The notes: generated from the letters alone by a model not told the origin. Positions 24,769 to 34,727 are shown, counted from the stretch's first letter. The stretch is DNA of 64,000 nt from JACPPO01 sp965262505 (GCA_965262505.1 CBDHFM010000030.1:1550001-1614000), one strand, 5' to 3'. Program-made: numbers and translations.

Positions 24769-26168
24769 TAAGGGCTCTGGATTACTGACAGCCCGGCCGC
24801 CTCCCATGCGGCGAGACCGCCGACGAGGTCGAAGAGTTCGGTGCGGCCATCCCTGGCGAGCACGCTCGCGGCCACCGACGACCGGTAGCCGCTGGCGCAA
24901 TGGACGACGGCAATCCCGGCCGGGATCCCGGACGATAGCTGCGACAGACGGCTCAGCGGGATGTTGAGGCTCCCATCGATTCGCTTCTCCCGCCACTCCT
25001 TCTCCGTTCGCACGTCGATCACGACCGGGGGTGTATCGGTGTGCCGCAGCTCGTCCAGCGAGCCGGCCGTGATCCGCGCAGTTCGGCAGAGCAACTCGAC
25101 CCGCGACCCGAGCGCGTCCATGCCGCCGTCGAGAAACCCGGCCACCCGATCGAGCCCGATCCGGCCGAGCCGTACCGCGGCCGCCTCTTCCCCCCCCGGG
25201 TCAGCCACGATCACGAGGTCGGTGCCCGGGTCGAGCAGGGTACCGGCCCAGGTCGCGTACTTCCCGTTCAGCGGGATGTTGATGCTGCCGCACAGGTGGG
25301 CTCCGGCGTAGTCGGCCGGCTCGCGCACGTCCAGCACCTGCGCGCCGTCCTGCCGCAACCGCAGGGCCGCGTCCAGATCGAGCGGCCGCATCGTCCGTTC
25401 GAGCGTCTCGTCGAGCGTCTGTCGCGCCTGCCGGTTGAGCATGGCGTCGTAGGTGAAGTAGGCGGGCGCATCCGGCTGATCGGCCGTCACGATGGCGACG
25501 AACTCATCCTGGCCCATCGGCTGCAGCGCATAGTTGTAGCGTCGTTGGATCTCGATGGTCGAGACCGTCTCCTGGCTGATTTGCTTCCCGCACATGGACC
25601 CGGCGCCATGCCCCGGATAGACCACGGTGTCGTCCGGCAGGGGGAGCAGCTTCTGGTGGAGCGAGTCGTACAGCAGACGCGCGAGCGCGTCGGCCGACCA
25701 CCCGATCGAGGCCCGCAGGTCCGGGCGACCGACGTCGCCGATGAAGAGGGTGTCCCCGGTGAGCACCGCCGCCGGTTCTACTGGGCTGGCGGCGCGGTCG
25801 AAAACCAGAATCGAGATCGACTCTGGCGAGTGGCCCGGTGTCTCGAGGACTCGCAGACGCACATCTGGCCCGAGCTCGACCTCGGCGCCGTCAGCCATCG
25901 GCTCGAACGCGTACTCCGCCTCGGCTCTGGCACCGAGATGGATGGTCGCGCCGGTCCGTTGCACGAGCTCGAGATGACCCGCCACGAAGTCGGCGTGAAA
26001 GTGGGTCAGGAAGACGTGACGAATCTCGAGCGTCTGGCGCTCGGCGTCCTCGAGATACTGGTCGATGTCGCGCTGCGGGTCCACGACGGCCGCGACACGG
26101 GTCGTATCGTCCGCGACCATGTAGGAGGCATGGGCCAGACAGCCTAGGTAGTACTGTTTGAGGATCAT
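24768..26168 (-). CDS. Persulfide dioxygenase-rhodanese fusion (CstB-like)
   Basis: A 466-residue three-domain protein. Residues 1-240 are an ETHE1-type metallo-beta-lactamase with THFHADFVAGH (H56, H58, D60, H65), GDTLFIGDVGRPDL and YPGHGAGSMCG. About 265-355 is a rhodanese-like domain lacking the active Cys (LVIVADPGGEEAAA). About 375-466 is an active rhodanese with VVHCASGYRSS. This MBL/pseudo-rhodanese/rhodanese order is that of CstB, which converts persulfides to thiosulfate. ATG 26168 starts at the conserved MILKQYYLGCLAHASY. The gene lies alone, next to an ISAzo13 copy. Confidence 0.88.
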   Translation of the reverse strand: MILKQYYLGCLAHASYMVADDTTRVAAVVDPQRDIDQYLEDAERQTLEIRHVFLTHFHADFVAGHLELVQRTGATIHLGARAEAEYAFEPMADGAEVELGPDVRLRVLETPGHSPESISILVFDRAASPVEPAAVLTGDTLFIGDVGRPDLRASIGWSADALARLLYDSLHQKLLPLPDDTVVYPGHGAGSMCGKQISQETVSTIEIQRRYNYALQPMGQDEFVAIVTADQPDAPAYFTYDAMLNRQARQTLDETLERTMRPLDLDAALRLRQDGAQVLDVREPADYAGAHLCGSINIPLNGKYATWAGTLLDPGTDLVIVADPGGEEAAAVRLGRIGLDRVAGFLDGGMDALGSRVELLCRTARITAGSLDELRHTDTPPVVIDVRTEKEWREKRIDGSLNIPLSRLSQLSSGIPAGIAVVHCASGYRSSVAASVLARDGRTELFDLVGGLAAWEAAGLSVIQSP

Positions 26169-26225
26169 TGGCGTCGTTGGCTCTCTAGTCTGCGTCACTA
26201 TCGGGCCGGGGAGACAGCGTGTCAA

Positions 26226-26654
26226 GGTCGGGCAGCACGGCTCGACCAGGACACCCGATACGGAGCGACGACGGTAGTGCGGTAGCGCGCGGCCGACATC
26301 GGGATCCGGCGATGTTCGAGCGGGTGGCGCGGGCGGTCCTTCCCCGGCCTCGAAAGACCCTCCTGGACTGGTTTCGCCCCGTCGCCGGTTCGTTCGGTCG
26401 AGAGGCCGCGCAAGTCATTGATATTGCTTGACTTGACCCATCCAAGCGGCCAGAAACGCTGACGCTGCACGACGTCTCGCGCCTCGCGCGAGCTGTGCTA
26501 TAGTTTTCGCCGGAAGTCGTTGAGCCCGCCCGATATGCAGGCATTCCCAGCTGCCTGACGCTAGGCCCGCCGTTGGCGAGTCCGGCACCCCGTGTCGCCA
26601 CCCTCCCGGGTAGCCGGCCCGGTCGACAAACGAAGCCGTTTCGCTGGGATCCGA
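26226..26654 (+). other. Intergenic region before RNase J
   Basis: Between the divergent persulfide dioxygenase and RNase J genes. A 70-codon frame at 26219-26431 with basic composition resembles no family I know. The only regulatory-looking sequence is an extended -10 (see 26497-26504), which would give RNase J a long leader of about 145 nt. No RNA gene is recognised. Confidence 0.4.
26497..26504 (+). promoter_or_regulatory. Candidate extended -10 promoter for RNase J
   Basis: TGCTATAGT is a match to the extended -10 motif (TGnTATAAT, one mismatch), lying about 150 bp before the RNase J ATG. No good -35 box is seen at the expected distance, which is tolerated by extended -10 promoters. Confidence 0.4.
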
Positions 26655-28379
26655 ATGAATCAGTCCGTCGTATCGGTCGTGTCTCCGGCCACGCTCGAGG
26701 TCGTCCCGCTGGGCGGGCTCGGCGAGTTCGGCATGAACATGATGGCGGTGTCCTGGGAGGACACCACGATCCTCATTGACGCCGGAGTCATGTTTCCGGA
26801 TCCCGATCAGCTCGGCGTCGACCTGATCATCCCCGACCTCACGTACCTCGAGACCCGACGGGACCAGATCAAGGCGCTCATCCTCACCCATGGCCACGAA
26901 GATCACATCGGCGCCGTACCACACGTGCTGCCGCATTTCGACGGCCCGGTTTACGGAACGGCGATGACGCTGGCGCTCGTCGAGCCGAAGCTCGAAGAGC
27001 ACGGCATCGACGCGGGCGGCCGACTGAAGACGGTCAAGCCACGCGAGACCGTCACCATCGGCCCGCTCACGGTCGAGTTCATCCGGGTCACGCACAGCAT
27101 GCCGGACTGCGTGGCGCTCGCCATCACGACGCCCATCGGCACCATCGTCCACACCGGCGACTTCAAGATCGATCAAACGCCGATTGACGGCGAGCACTTC
27201 GACCTGCATCGCCTTGCGGAGCTCGGCGAACGCGGCGTGCTAGCGCTGTTCGCCGACAGCACCAACATCGATCGCAAAGGCTTCACCGGGCCCGAGGTCG
27301 AAGTCATCGACGCCTTCGAGGAACTGTTCACGAGCACGTCGGGCAAGCTCGTCGTCGGCATGTTCTCCTCGAGCATCTACCGCATGCAGGTCCTGGTGGA
27401 CCTGGCGGTGCAGTTCGACCGCAAGGTCGCCTTCGTCGGCCGCAGCATCGTCAAGAACGCCGAGATCGCGCAGCGGCTCGCGTATCTGCGCGTGCCGACG
27501 GGGGTGCAGATCCGCGACGCCGACGTACCGAACTACGCGTCGCAGGATGTCCTCTGCCTGGCGACCGGCTCGCAGGGTGAGCCGCGGGCGGCCCTGTCGC
27601 GCATCTCGATCGACGATCACCGCTACGTCCGTCTGGGGCCGGACGACGTCGTCGTCTTCTCGGCCCGCTCCATTCCCGGCAACGAGAAGGCGATCGCCCG
27701 GACGATGAGCCATGTCGCCCGGCGCGGTGCGGACGTGGTGACCGATTCGATGAAGCACGTCCACGTCTCAGGCCATGGCAGCGCCGAGGAGATCAAGCTC
27801 GTCCTCTCGCTCGTACGCCCGCGCTACTTCGTCCCCATTCACGGCGAATATCGCCAGCTGTCGAAGCACGCGCGGGTGGCCCAGCGCGTCATGGCCGGCG
27901 TCGTGGGTGGTGGTGCGGGCGGCGGCGTGGGTTCGAAGCTACAAGTGCTGCTGGCACAGGACGGCGACATCATCCAGTTCGACGCGCGGGGGGCGCGCAT
28001 CGCCGGCAAGGCGCCCGCGGGCCGCGTGCTCATCGATGTCACCCGTATCGGTGAAGTGGGCGACGAGGTGCTGCGCGATCGGCGCCACCTCGCCGCCGAT
28101 GGGGTCGTCATTGCCGTCGTCGCCATCAGCAGCCAGGACGGGTTGCTCATCGGCGACCCCGAGCTGGTCACCCGCGGCTTCGTCTTTGACGAAGGGGAAG
28201 AGGCCTCGACGCTCAAGGACGCCGCCGGAGTGATTGCGGCGTGCATCGAGTCCTCGAGCGTCGAAGCACGCACGGACCAGGGGCTAATGACCGAGAAACT
28301 ACGTGGGGAGGTGCGGAGGTTCTTCAAGAAACGCTCGGGCCGCCGGCCGCTCGTCCTGCCGGTGCTCATGGAGATCTGA
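26655..28379 (+). CDS. rnj: Ribonuclease J
   Basis: A 574-residue metallo-beta-lactamase/beta-CASP ribonuclease. The metal site is LTHGHEDHIG (H79, H81, D83, H84). beta-CASP features include FADSTN, GMFSSSIYRMQ and HVSGHGSAEEIKLVL, and the C-terminal domain (about 450-574) resembles the RNase J dimerisation region. It processes and degrades RNA with endo- and 5'-3' exonuclease activity. ATG 26655 was chosen because the family begins shortly before LEVVPLGGLGEFGMN. It overlaps ftsK by the TGATG arrangement, so the two are translationally coupled, a common order in this phylum. Confidence 0.95.
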   Translation: MNQSVVSVVSPATLEVVPLGGLGEFGMNMMAVSWEDTTILIDAGVMFPDPDQLGVDLIIPDLTYLETRRDQIKALILTHGHEDHIGAVPHVLPHFDGPVYGTAMTLALVEPKLEEHGIDAGGRLKTVKPRETVTIGPLTVEFIRVTHSMPDCVALAITTPIGTIVHTGDFKIDQTPIDGEHFDLHRLAELGERGVLALFADSTNIDRKGFTGPEVEVIDAFEELFTSTSGKLVVGMFSSSIYRMQVLVDLAVQFDRKVAFVGRSIVKNAEIAQRLAYLRVPTGVQIRDADVPNYASQDVLCLATGSQGEPRAALSRISIDDHRYVRLGPDDVVVFSARSIPGNEKAIARTMSHVARRGADVVTDSMKHVHVSGHGSAEEIKLVLSLVRPRYFVPIHGEYRQLSKHARVAQRVMAGVVGGGAGGGVGSKLQVLLAQDGDIIQFDARGARIAGKAPAGRVLIDVTRIGEVGDEVLRDRRHLAADGVVIAVVAISSQDGLLIGDPELVTRGFVFDEGEEASTLKDAAGVIAACIESSSVEARTDQGLMTEKLRGEVRRFFKKRSGRRPLVLPVLMEI

Positions 28380-30670
28380 TGGCCGAATCGACTGTATCGC
28401 GTCGCATCAGTGAGTTCGTCGGCGTGGCGCTGTTTGCGCTCACGTTGATCTGGCTGATTGCGCTCGTCACGTACGAGCCGACTGACCCAGTGTGGTTCTT
28501 CACGACTGACGCCGCGCATCCGCCGGCCAACTTCATCGGCCGCGTGGGCGCGTTCCTCTCCGAGCTGTCGTTTCAGCTCTTCGGGCACGCGTCGTACTTG
28601 CTGCCCGTCCTTATCGCAGCCATCGGCTGGCATTACTTCTGGTGCCAGCCGCCCGACGCCGCTTACACGAAGGCGTTCGGCGTGACGCTGTTCTTCGGCT
28701 GCACCAGCACGTTCCTCAGCCTGATCTTCGGTAGCAGCGAGGTGGCCGGCAAGACCTTTCACGCAGGTGGGTCGATCGGGACGTGGCTCGGAGCCGCGAT
28801 GTCCGAGTATCTCAATCGAACCGGCTCGATCATCGTGCTGCTCACGCTGATCGCGCTCTCGACGATCCTCTCCACGCAGTTCTCCTTCGGCCGCCTGTTC
28901 GCGCGCGTACACCAGAAATCGCGGGATCGCTGGGCGCACGGCGTCGGCTCGCTGCGCCTCTGGATTGAACGGCGCCGCAAGGATCGGGAGCGCCGGCAGG
29001 TCCTGGCCAAGCACGCCAAGACAGCGGCGCTCAAGGATTACGTAGCGGCAGCCGAGGCTCGAGCGGCCGAAGCCAGGGCGGCCCGGCCCGCGGCCCCCGC
29101 TCCCAGACTCCCGGTGCCTGCTTTGCCTCCCGTCGTCGCGCGGAAACCCATCGAGCCGTCGCTGCCGCTGCCCGAACCGCCTCCCGTGAAGGCGTCCGCG
29201 CGACGCAAGGACGGCACCTACACGCTCCCGCCCGCGTCGCTTCTCGACGCCGCGAAGGTCGAGCAGAAGATCGACGAGCGCGAGCTGATGGACTCCGCGC
29301 GCCAGCTCGAGGAGAAGTGCCGCGAGTTCGCCGTCGAGGGCCAGGTGGCGCAAATCCATCCCGGTCCGGTCGTGACCACCTTCGAGTTCAAACCCGAGGC
29401 CGGCGTCAAGTACAGCAAGATCACGAGCCTGGCCGATGACCTGTGCCTGGCAATGCAGGCCGAGTCGGTGCTCATCGACCGGATCCCCGGCAAGTCGACC
29501 GTCGGCATCCAGATTCCGAATCCCAATCGTGAGTCGATCTCACTGCGGGAGCTGCTCGAGTCCGATGGCTTCGAGCGGTCGTCCTCGAAGCTCACGCTCG
29601 CGCTGGGCAAGACGATCCACGGCGAGCCGTATCTCACCGACCTGGCGACGATGCCGCACCTGCTCATCGCGGGCTCGACCGGCGCCGGCAAATCCGTCGC
29701 CGTGAACGCGATGCTGACCAGCATCCTGTACCGCGCCACGCCGGACGAGGTGCGGCTGATCCTGATCGATCCGAAACGGCTCGAGCTCGGGATGTACGAA
29801 GACGTTCCGCATCTGCTGACCCCGGTCGTCGTCGACCCCAAGAAGGCGGCCAATGCCTTGCGGTGGGCGGTGCACGAGATGGAGGAGCGGTACAGGACGC
29901 TTGCGGCCGAGGGCGTCCGGAACATCGAGCAGTACAACCGCAACATCCGGCTCGTCCTCGCCGAAGGCGGTGCGGCAGACGACGCCGACGCGCCCAAGCC
30001 GCTGCCGTTCATCGTGGTGGTCATCGATGAACTCGCCGACCTCATGATGGTGGCCAGCAACGAGGTGGAGGAATCGATCGCGCGACTGGCGCAGATGGCC
30101 CGCGCCGTCGGGATCCACTTGATCCTGGCGACGCAGCGCCCGTCGGTCGACGTGGTCACCGGCCTCATCAAGGCGAACCTGCCGTCGCGGATCTCGTTCC
30201 GGCTGTCGTCCAAGACCGACTCGCGGACGATTCTCGACGCCAACGGCGCCGAACAGCTCCTCGGCCGCGGCGACATGCTGTTCCTCCCGCCCGCGTCATC
30301 CCGCTGCATCCGGCTGCACGGCCCGTACATCTCGGAGCAGGAGAGCGCGCGGCTCGCCAGCTTCCTGCGGAAACAGGGCAGGCCGGCGTTCAACGAGTCC
30401 ATTACTGAGGAGGACGAGAAGACGGGACCAGGCGGCATCGAATTCGAAAAGGACGACCTCTATGAGGAGGCGGCGCGGATCGTCGTCGGCACCGGGCAGG
30501 CCTCGATTTCGCATCTCCAGCGCAAGCTCCGCATCGGGTTCAGCCGCGCCGCGCGGCTGGTCGACACGATGGAGTCGGAAGGCCTCGTGTCGCAGGGTAC
30601 CGGCGGCAAGCCGCGGGAAGTGCTGGTCGGTCACGGCTATTTCGAGGAGGTAGATGCGCAGCTTCGGTAA
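28379..30670 (+). CDS. ftsK: DNA translocase FtsK
   Basis: A 763-residue septal DNA pump. About four membrane helices occupy residues 12-165. A proline/alanine-rich linker (APAPRLPVPALPPVVARKP) leads to the RecA-like motor with Walker A GSTGAGKS (about 431-438) and Walker B VVVIDELADLMM (about 546). The C-terminal gamma winged helix (about 695-763; ASISHLQRKLRIGFSRAARL) binds KOPS-like sequences. It coordinates chromosome dimer resolution with division. The start overlaps the RNase J stop; the next gene begins 17 bp inside its 3' end. Confidence 0.97.
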   Translation: MAESTVSRRISEFVGVALFALTLIWLIALVTYEPTDPVWFFTTDAAHPPANFIGRVGAFLSELSFQLFGHASYLLPVLIAAIGWHYFWCQPPDAAYTKAFGVTLFFGCTSTFLSLIFGSSEVAGKTFHAGGSIGTWLGAAMSEYLNRTGSIIVLLTLIALSTILSTQFSFGRLFARVHQKSRDRWAHGVGSLRLWIERRRKDRERRQVLAKHAKTAALKDYVAAAEARAAEARAARPAAPAPRLPVPALPPVVARKPIEPSLPLPEPPPVKASARRKDGTYTLPPASLLDAAKVEQKIDERELMDSARQLEEKCREFAVEGQVAQIHPGPVVTTFEFKPEAGVKYSKITSLADDLCLAMQAESVLIDRIPGKSTVGIQIPNPNRESISLRELLESDGFERSSSKLTLALGKTIHGEPYLTDLATMPHLLIAGSTGAGKSVAVNAMLTSILYRATPDEVRLILIDPKRLELGMYEDVPHLLTPVVVDPKKAANALRWAVHEMEERYRTLAAEGVRNIEQYNRNIRLVLAEGGAADDADAPKPLPFIVVVIDELADLMMVASNEVEESIARLAQMARAVGIHLILATQRPSVDVVTGLIKANLPSRISFRLSSKTDSRTILDANGAEQLLGRGDMLFLPPASSRCIRLHGPYISEQESARLASFLRKQGRPAFNESITEEDEKTGPGGIEFEKDDLYEEAARIVVGTGQASISHLQRKLRIGFSRAARLVDTMESEGLVSQGTGGKPREVLVGHGYFEEVDAQLR

Positions 30671-32348
30671 GGCGCTCGCCGCCTCGCTCGCGCTGACGGT
30701 GGCCGCGCTCGGTGCCGACCTGACGGCGCAGAGTGCCGAGACGACGTACGCCGACATGTTGACGCGCGAAGCGGCGCTGCGCCGCGAGCTCGGTTTGGCG
30801 CCCCAGCTCCGCGCCGAGCCCCCTGGCGAAGCCTCCACCGCCCTGCTCGGCCGCGTCCGCTCGACCGTGAACGCCTACGAAGACATCGTCCGGCGCTTTC
30901 CGCGCAGCGGGTACAGCGACAACGCCCTGTGGCAGGGGGGGGTGCTTGCCACCGACGCGTTCTGGCAATTCGGGGACACGCGCGATCGAGCGACCGCCCT
31001 CGGGATGTTCGAGCGGCTGAGGTCGCAGTACCCGACAAGCTCGCTCATCGCTCGAATCGCCGGCCAGACAGCCCGGCTGAACGGCGCCCCGGCCGCCGCC
31101 GGCGGGCCGACGACGCTCACGGCGATCAGGCGCGACGTGTTGCCCGACCTGCTCCGCATCACGCTCGAACTCGAGCGGGAAGCCATGTTCTACGAGGAGC
31201 GGCTCGACGGGCCTCCGCGAGTATTCGTCGATCTCCACGATACGCAGGCGGTGGCCGCGCTCCGGGACGCCACGATCGCGTTTCGGGGCGACGTCGTACA
31301 GCGGGCGCGGGTCGGGCAGCACCCTGACAACCGCACGCGGGTGGTCTTCGACCTACAGGACGCCGGGCGCTACAGCGTCTACTCGCTCTATAACCCATAC
31401 CGCCTGGTGATCGACTTCGAGCGGCTCCCCACCGCGGCCACAACGGAGCCACAAATGATGGTGGCCGCGCGGGACACGACGACAGAGCTGGCCCGAACGC
31501 TGGCCCCGACGCCGGCCCCGAGAACCGCCGAGACGACTGCCGCGCGACCTGCCGCGCGCGCGCAACCCACCCCGGAGCCGGATGGCACACCGCCCACAGC
31601 GGCGACCGCGAACGTCGGCGGTGGTTTCTCGTTGTCGCGGCAGCTTGGGCTGGGGATTGCCCGCGTCGTCATCGACCCCGGCCACGGCGGTCGCGATCCC
31701 GGGGCGCACGCGCGCGGACTCAGCGAGGCGGCGCTCGTCCTTGACATCGCGAAGCGGCTGGAGCGGCTGCTGACCGGGGAGCCTGGCGTCGACGTCGTGA
31801 TGACGCGGCGCACCGATGCCTACGTCTCGCTTGAAGAACGGACGGCCATCGCCAACCGATCCGACGCCGACCTGTTCCTCTCGATCCACGCCAACACCAG
31901 CAGCGACACGGCGGTGCGCGGCTTCGCGACCTACTTCCTCAACTTTGCGCCCAATTCCGAGGCCGAAGCGCTGGCCGCCCGCGAGAACGCCGGGTCGGCA
32001 CGAACGATGCACAATCTGCCGGACATCGTGGAAGCCATCGCTCTCAACAATAAGATCGACGAGTCCCGCGATTTCGCCTCCATGGTCCAGCGCTCGATGC
32101 AGGAACGGCTCCGCAAGGCCGACAGCGCCACTCGAGACCTCGGCGTCAAGCAGGCGCCGTTCATGGTGCTCGTCGGCGCCACCATGCCGAGCGCGCTCAC
32201 GGAAGTGTCCTTCCTGACCAATCGCAACGAGGCCGTGCTGCTCCGGTCACGGACCTACCGCCAGCAGATCGCCCAAGCGCTCCTGGCCGGGGTGATGAAG
32301 TATCAGAACTCGCTCAAGAAGACACCGGCGCTCCGTTCTGGGCTGTAG
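30654..32348 (+). CDS. N-acetylmuramoyl-L-alanine amidase (AmiC-like)
   Basis: A 564-residue exported amidase: signal peptide ending near LTAQSA, a TPR-like helical region (about 45-130), an AMIN domain (about 185-260; RVVFDLQDAGRYSVYSLYNP), a disordered Ala/Pro/Thr linker, and Amidase_3 (about 335-555). Zinc ligands are in VVIDPGHGGRDPGAH, the Glu of LSEAAL, and FLSIHANTS; the catalytic Glu is in LTEVSFLTN. It cleaves peptidoglycan stem peptides during daughter-cell separation. Its 17-bp overlap with ftsK links it to the division machinery. Confidence 0.95.
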   Translation: MRSFGKALAASLALTVAALGADLTAQSAETTYADMLTREAALRRELGLAPQLRAEPPGEASTALLGRVRSTVNAYEDIVRRFPRSGYSDNALWQGGVLATDAFWQFGDTRDRATALGMFERLRSQYPTSSLIARIAGQTARLNGAPAAAGGPTTLTAIRRDVLPDLLRITLELEREAMFYEERLDGPPRVFVDLHDTQAVAALRDATIAFRGDVVQRARVGQHPDNRTRVVFDLQDAGRYSVYSLYNPYRLVIDFERLPTAATTEPQMMVAARDTTTELARTLAPTPAPRTAETTAARPAARAQPTPEPDGTPPTAATANVGGGFSLSRQLGLGIARVVIDPGHGGRDPGAHARGLSEAALVLDIAKRLERLLTGEPGVDVVMTRRTDAYVSLEERTAIANRSDADLFLSIHANTSSDTAVRGFATYFLNFAPNSEAEALAARENAGSARTMHNLPDIVEAIALNNKIDESRDFASMVQRSMQERLRKADSATRDLGVKQAPFMVLVGATMPSALTEVSFLTNRNEAVLLRSRTYRQQIAQALLAGVMKYQNSLKKTPALRSGL

Positions 32349-32375
32349 GTTCCGGGTTGTAGATTCCGGCTGTCT

Positions 32376-32603
32376 TCAGAGCCGCAGGCGAATGTGATTG
32401 GCGTCGGCGGGTGGAGCGGAGGACTCGCGGAAGCGACGGATGCCGACGAAGATCGCACCGACGACGAGGCCGCCGACCACGGCGCCCAGGACCATGACGC
32501 CGGCCAACGAGAACATGCCGATCACGACATCGACGCTGATGTCCCGCGCGGCCTCAGGCTGCTTCAGGACTTCGACGACGATCGGCTCTTGCTGAATGAA
32601 CAT
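32376..32603 (-). CDS. Small membrane protein
   Basis: A 75-residue protein: an N-terminal amphipathic part (MFIQQEPIVVEVLKQPEAAR) followed by one long hydrophobic helix (VIGMFSLAGVMVLGAVVGGL) and a basic C-terminal tail. The orientation is probably N-out/C-in. The function is unknown. It lies between the convergent amidase gene and leucyl aminopeptidase, on the same strand as the latter but downstream of it. Confidence 0.65.
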   Translation of the reverse strand: MFIQQEPIVVEVLKQPEAARDISVDVVIGMFSLAGVMVLGAVVGGLVVGAIFVGIRRFRESSAPPADANHIRLRL

Positions 32604-32643
32604 CGAACTGAGCGCTTAGAACACGAACTCCGGCACCCTGGAA

Positions 32644-34182
32644 CTACGAGCTAAATAGTTTCGCATCGAGCGCAAGCTCGGCCAGCGTTCGCACGCCAAC
32701 GCCGGTCGCGCCCTTCGACTGGTAGGGCGTGGCCTGCTCGGCCCACGACGTGCCGGCAATGTCCATGTGGACCCACGGTAGATCGCCGATAAACTCCCTG
32801 ATGAAGAGTGCGGCCGTGATCGCGCCGCCCGCGCGGCCGCCGGTGTTCCCAAAGTCGGCGATCTCGCTCTTGAAGAGCTCCTTGTAGTCGTCGAAGACCG
32901 GCATCGGCCACGACCGCTCGCCGGCCCGCTCGCCGGCCCGCCGGACCTGGTCGACCCACCCGCCCGGCGTCCCGAACAGGCCGGTCGCGCCCTTGCCGAG
33001 CGCGACGATGCACGCGCCGGTCAACGTGGCGACGTCGACAAGATGCGTGGCGCCGAGCTGGCGCGCGTACCAAACCGCGTCGCCGAGAATCAGCCGGCCT
33101 TCAGCGTCGGTGTTGAGCACTTCGACGGTCTTACCCTGGGCGCTCGTGAGGACGTCGCCGGGCTTGAGCGCCCGGCCACCGGGCATGTTCTCAGTCATCG
33201 GAATCACGGCCACGCAGCGAAGGGGCGCCTGCAGCCGGGAGATGGCAGCCATGGCGCACAGCACCGCGGCACCGCCCGACATGTCGTCCTTCATCTTGTC
33301 CATGTCCTCCGCCGGCTTGATCGAGATGCCGCCGGTGTCGAACGTGACCCCCTTGCCGATGAGGCCCAGCACTGGCTGAGGAGTCGAGTCGCGCGGCGAC
33401 CCGCCTCCCGCGGCTGTCGGCGGCTCGTGGCGGAGCACCACCAGGCGCGGCGGCTCCTGGCTGCCGCGCGCCACCCCGAGCAGAAGGCCCATCTTCAGAT
33501 CGGCGATCCGCGTCTCATCGAGAATCTCGACCGTGAGACCGGCGTCGGTCGCGATCCCTGTGGCCCGCTCGGCAAACACTCTCGGGGTGAGCGTGTTGCC
33601 CGGCTCGTTCGACAACGTGCGCGAAAGGTTGGTGCACTCACCAAGCACCCGGCCACGCTCGGACGCGCGCGTCAGCTCAGCCGACGCCCCACCCACCCGC
33701 AACTGCACGGTGTCGAGCCAGACGCGCGCAGGGTCGGTCGTCCTGTACGCAGCGCCGTCGAAATTCGCGAGAACGGCGCCCTCGGTCAGCACCTGCGCCG
33801 CCTCAGGCGCCGTGACGCCGGTGCCGGGGCGATGCACGATCGCGATGCTCGTCAGGCGCCGCTGGCGAGCGGCCGCCGCGCCTATCGTGCTCGCGCGCCG
33901 GAGCCGATCCGGCGAAACATCCGTGCGCGACCCGACGCCAACGAGCGCCACGCGGCTCGCCTTCCAACCGCGAACGGCGGTCACGAACAGGTCGGACACC
34001 TTGCCCGTGATCTCGCCGCGCGCGCGAGCCGCCGCGATCTCGCCGCCGGCCGCGACGTCCAGGTCAGCCTCGTCCGCCAGGGCGTCGTCCTCGAAGACCG
34101 GAAAGATGAGGAGGTCCGCCTCGATGTCGCCGGACGCCCTCGTGGTGAGGGCGATATCAGGTGTTCGATGAACGGTCAGCAT
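32644..34182 (-). CDS. pepA: Leucyl aminopeptidase (M17 family)
   Basis: A 512-residue cytosolic zinc aminopeptidase. The N-terminal macro-like domain spans about 1-165. The catalytic domain has GKGVTFDTGGISIKP (metal Lys/Asp), DMSGGAA and the signature VLNTDAEGRLILGDA (metal Asp/Glu and bicarbonate Arg), and ends GATGVGVRTLAEL. It releases N-terminal amino acids from peptides; some homologues also bind DNA at ArgR/Xer sites. ATG 34182 fits family length; a longer open frame upstream is not conserved-looking. It is divergent from the PKD-like gene at 34265 with an 82-bp shared promoter region. Confidence 0.95.
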   Translation of the reverse strand: MLTVHRTPDIALTTRASGDIEADLLIFPVFEDDALADEADLDVAAGGEIAAARARGEITGKVSDLFVTAVRGWKASRVALVGVGSRTDVSPDRLRRASTIGAAAARQRRLTSIAIVHRPGTGVTAPEAAQVLTEGAVLANFDGAAYRTTDPARVWLDTVQLRVGGASAELTRASERGRVLGECTNLSRTLSNEPGNTLTPRVFAERATGIATDAGLTVEILDETRIADLKMGLLLGVARGSQEPPRLVVLRHEPPTAAGGGSPRDSTPQPVLGLIGKGVTFDTGGISIKPAEDMDKMKDDMSGGAAVLCAMAAISRLQAPLRCVAVIPMTENMPGGRALKPGDVLTSAQGKTVEVLNTDAEGRLILGDAVWYARQLGATHLVDVATLTGACIVALGKGATGLFGTPGGWVDQVRRAGERAGERSWPMPVFDDYKELFKSEIADFGNTGGRAGGAITAALFIREFIGDLPWVHMDIAGTSWAEQATPYQSKGATGVGVRTLAELALDAKLFSS

Positions 34183-34264
34183 GACCGGGAGGTGCCTGGT
34201 GTCACGGCGCAGCTTGTGGGGCCACGGGATACGGGCATAGAATCGTACCGTTCTGGGCCAAGAT

Positions 34265-34705
34265 ATGACTAATCCAATTCGCGCGTATTGTACGCTAGCC
34301 GCGGCGCTGGCCATCCTGCTGCCGTCACATGCGACACAGGGACAGCAGGCCGAAGACAGGAAACCCAGTCTATCACTGCGAGTCACGCCGATTTCCGGCT
34401 TTACGCCGCTGCGCGTGCGCGTCGTGGCGGATCTCCGCGACGGCAGCGACGACTACGAGGAGTTCTACTGCGCGACCGTCGAGTGGGAGTGGGGCGACGG
34501 GACGATCTCGGAGAACTCCATCGGCTGCGATCCGTACGAGGCCGGCAAGAGCCAGATCCGTCGGCGCTACTCCGCGGAACACATCTTCCGGCAGTCTGGC
34601 CGACTCAGAATCTACTTCAAGCTGAAGCAAAAGGACGATGTGGTCGCCGCCACCAGCGTCAACGTCCAGGTTCGGGGCGGCATCGGCGATCGCTTTGGAA
34701 GGTGA
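34265..34705 (+). CDS. Secreted PKD-like domain protein
   Basis: A 146-residue exported protein: signal peptide ending ATQGQQA, then one PKD-like/Ig fold (about 35-140) with VTPISGFTPLRVRVVADLRD, TVEWEWGDGT (the WxWGDG signature) and YSAEHIFRQSGRLRIYFKLK. It is conserved in style in this phylum. It could be a periplasmic binding protein, but no partner is obvious. The following gene begins 22 bp downstream. Confidence 0.7.
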   Translation: MTNPIRAYCTLAAALAILLPSHATQGQQAEDRKPSLSLRVTPISGFTPLRVRVVADLRDGSDDYEEFYCATVEWEWGDGTISENSIGCDPYEAGKSQIRRRYSAEHIFRQSGRLRIYFKLKQKDDVVAATSVNVQVRGGIGDRFGR

Positions 34706-34727
34706 CGGCGGTGTCCGCGTCGACTCG

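Noticed and set aside
26219..26431. A 70-codon frame before RNase J
   Set aside because: No ribosome-binding site, recognisable domain or neighbour coupling.
27839..29359. A 506-codon frame antisense to RNase J and FtsK
   Set aside because: Both sense genes have full sets of family motifs; the antisense frame reflects high GC.
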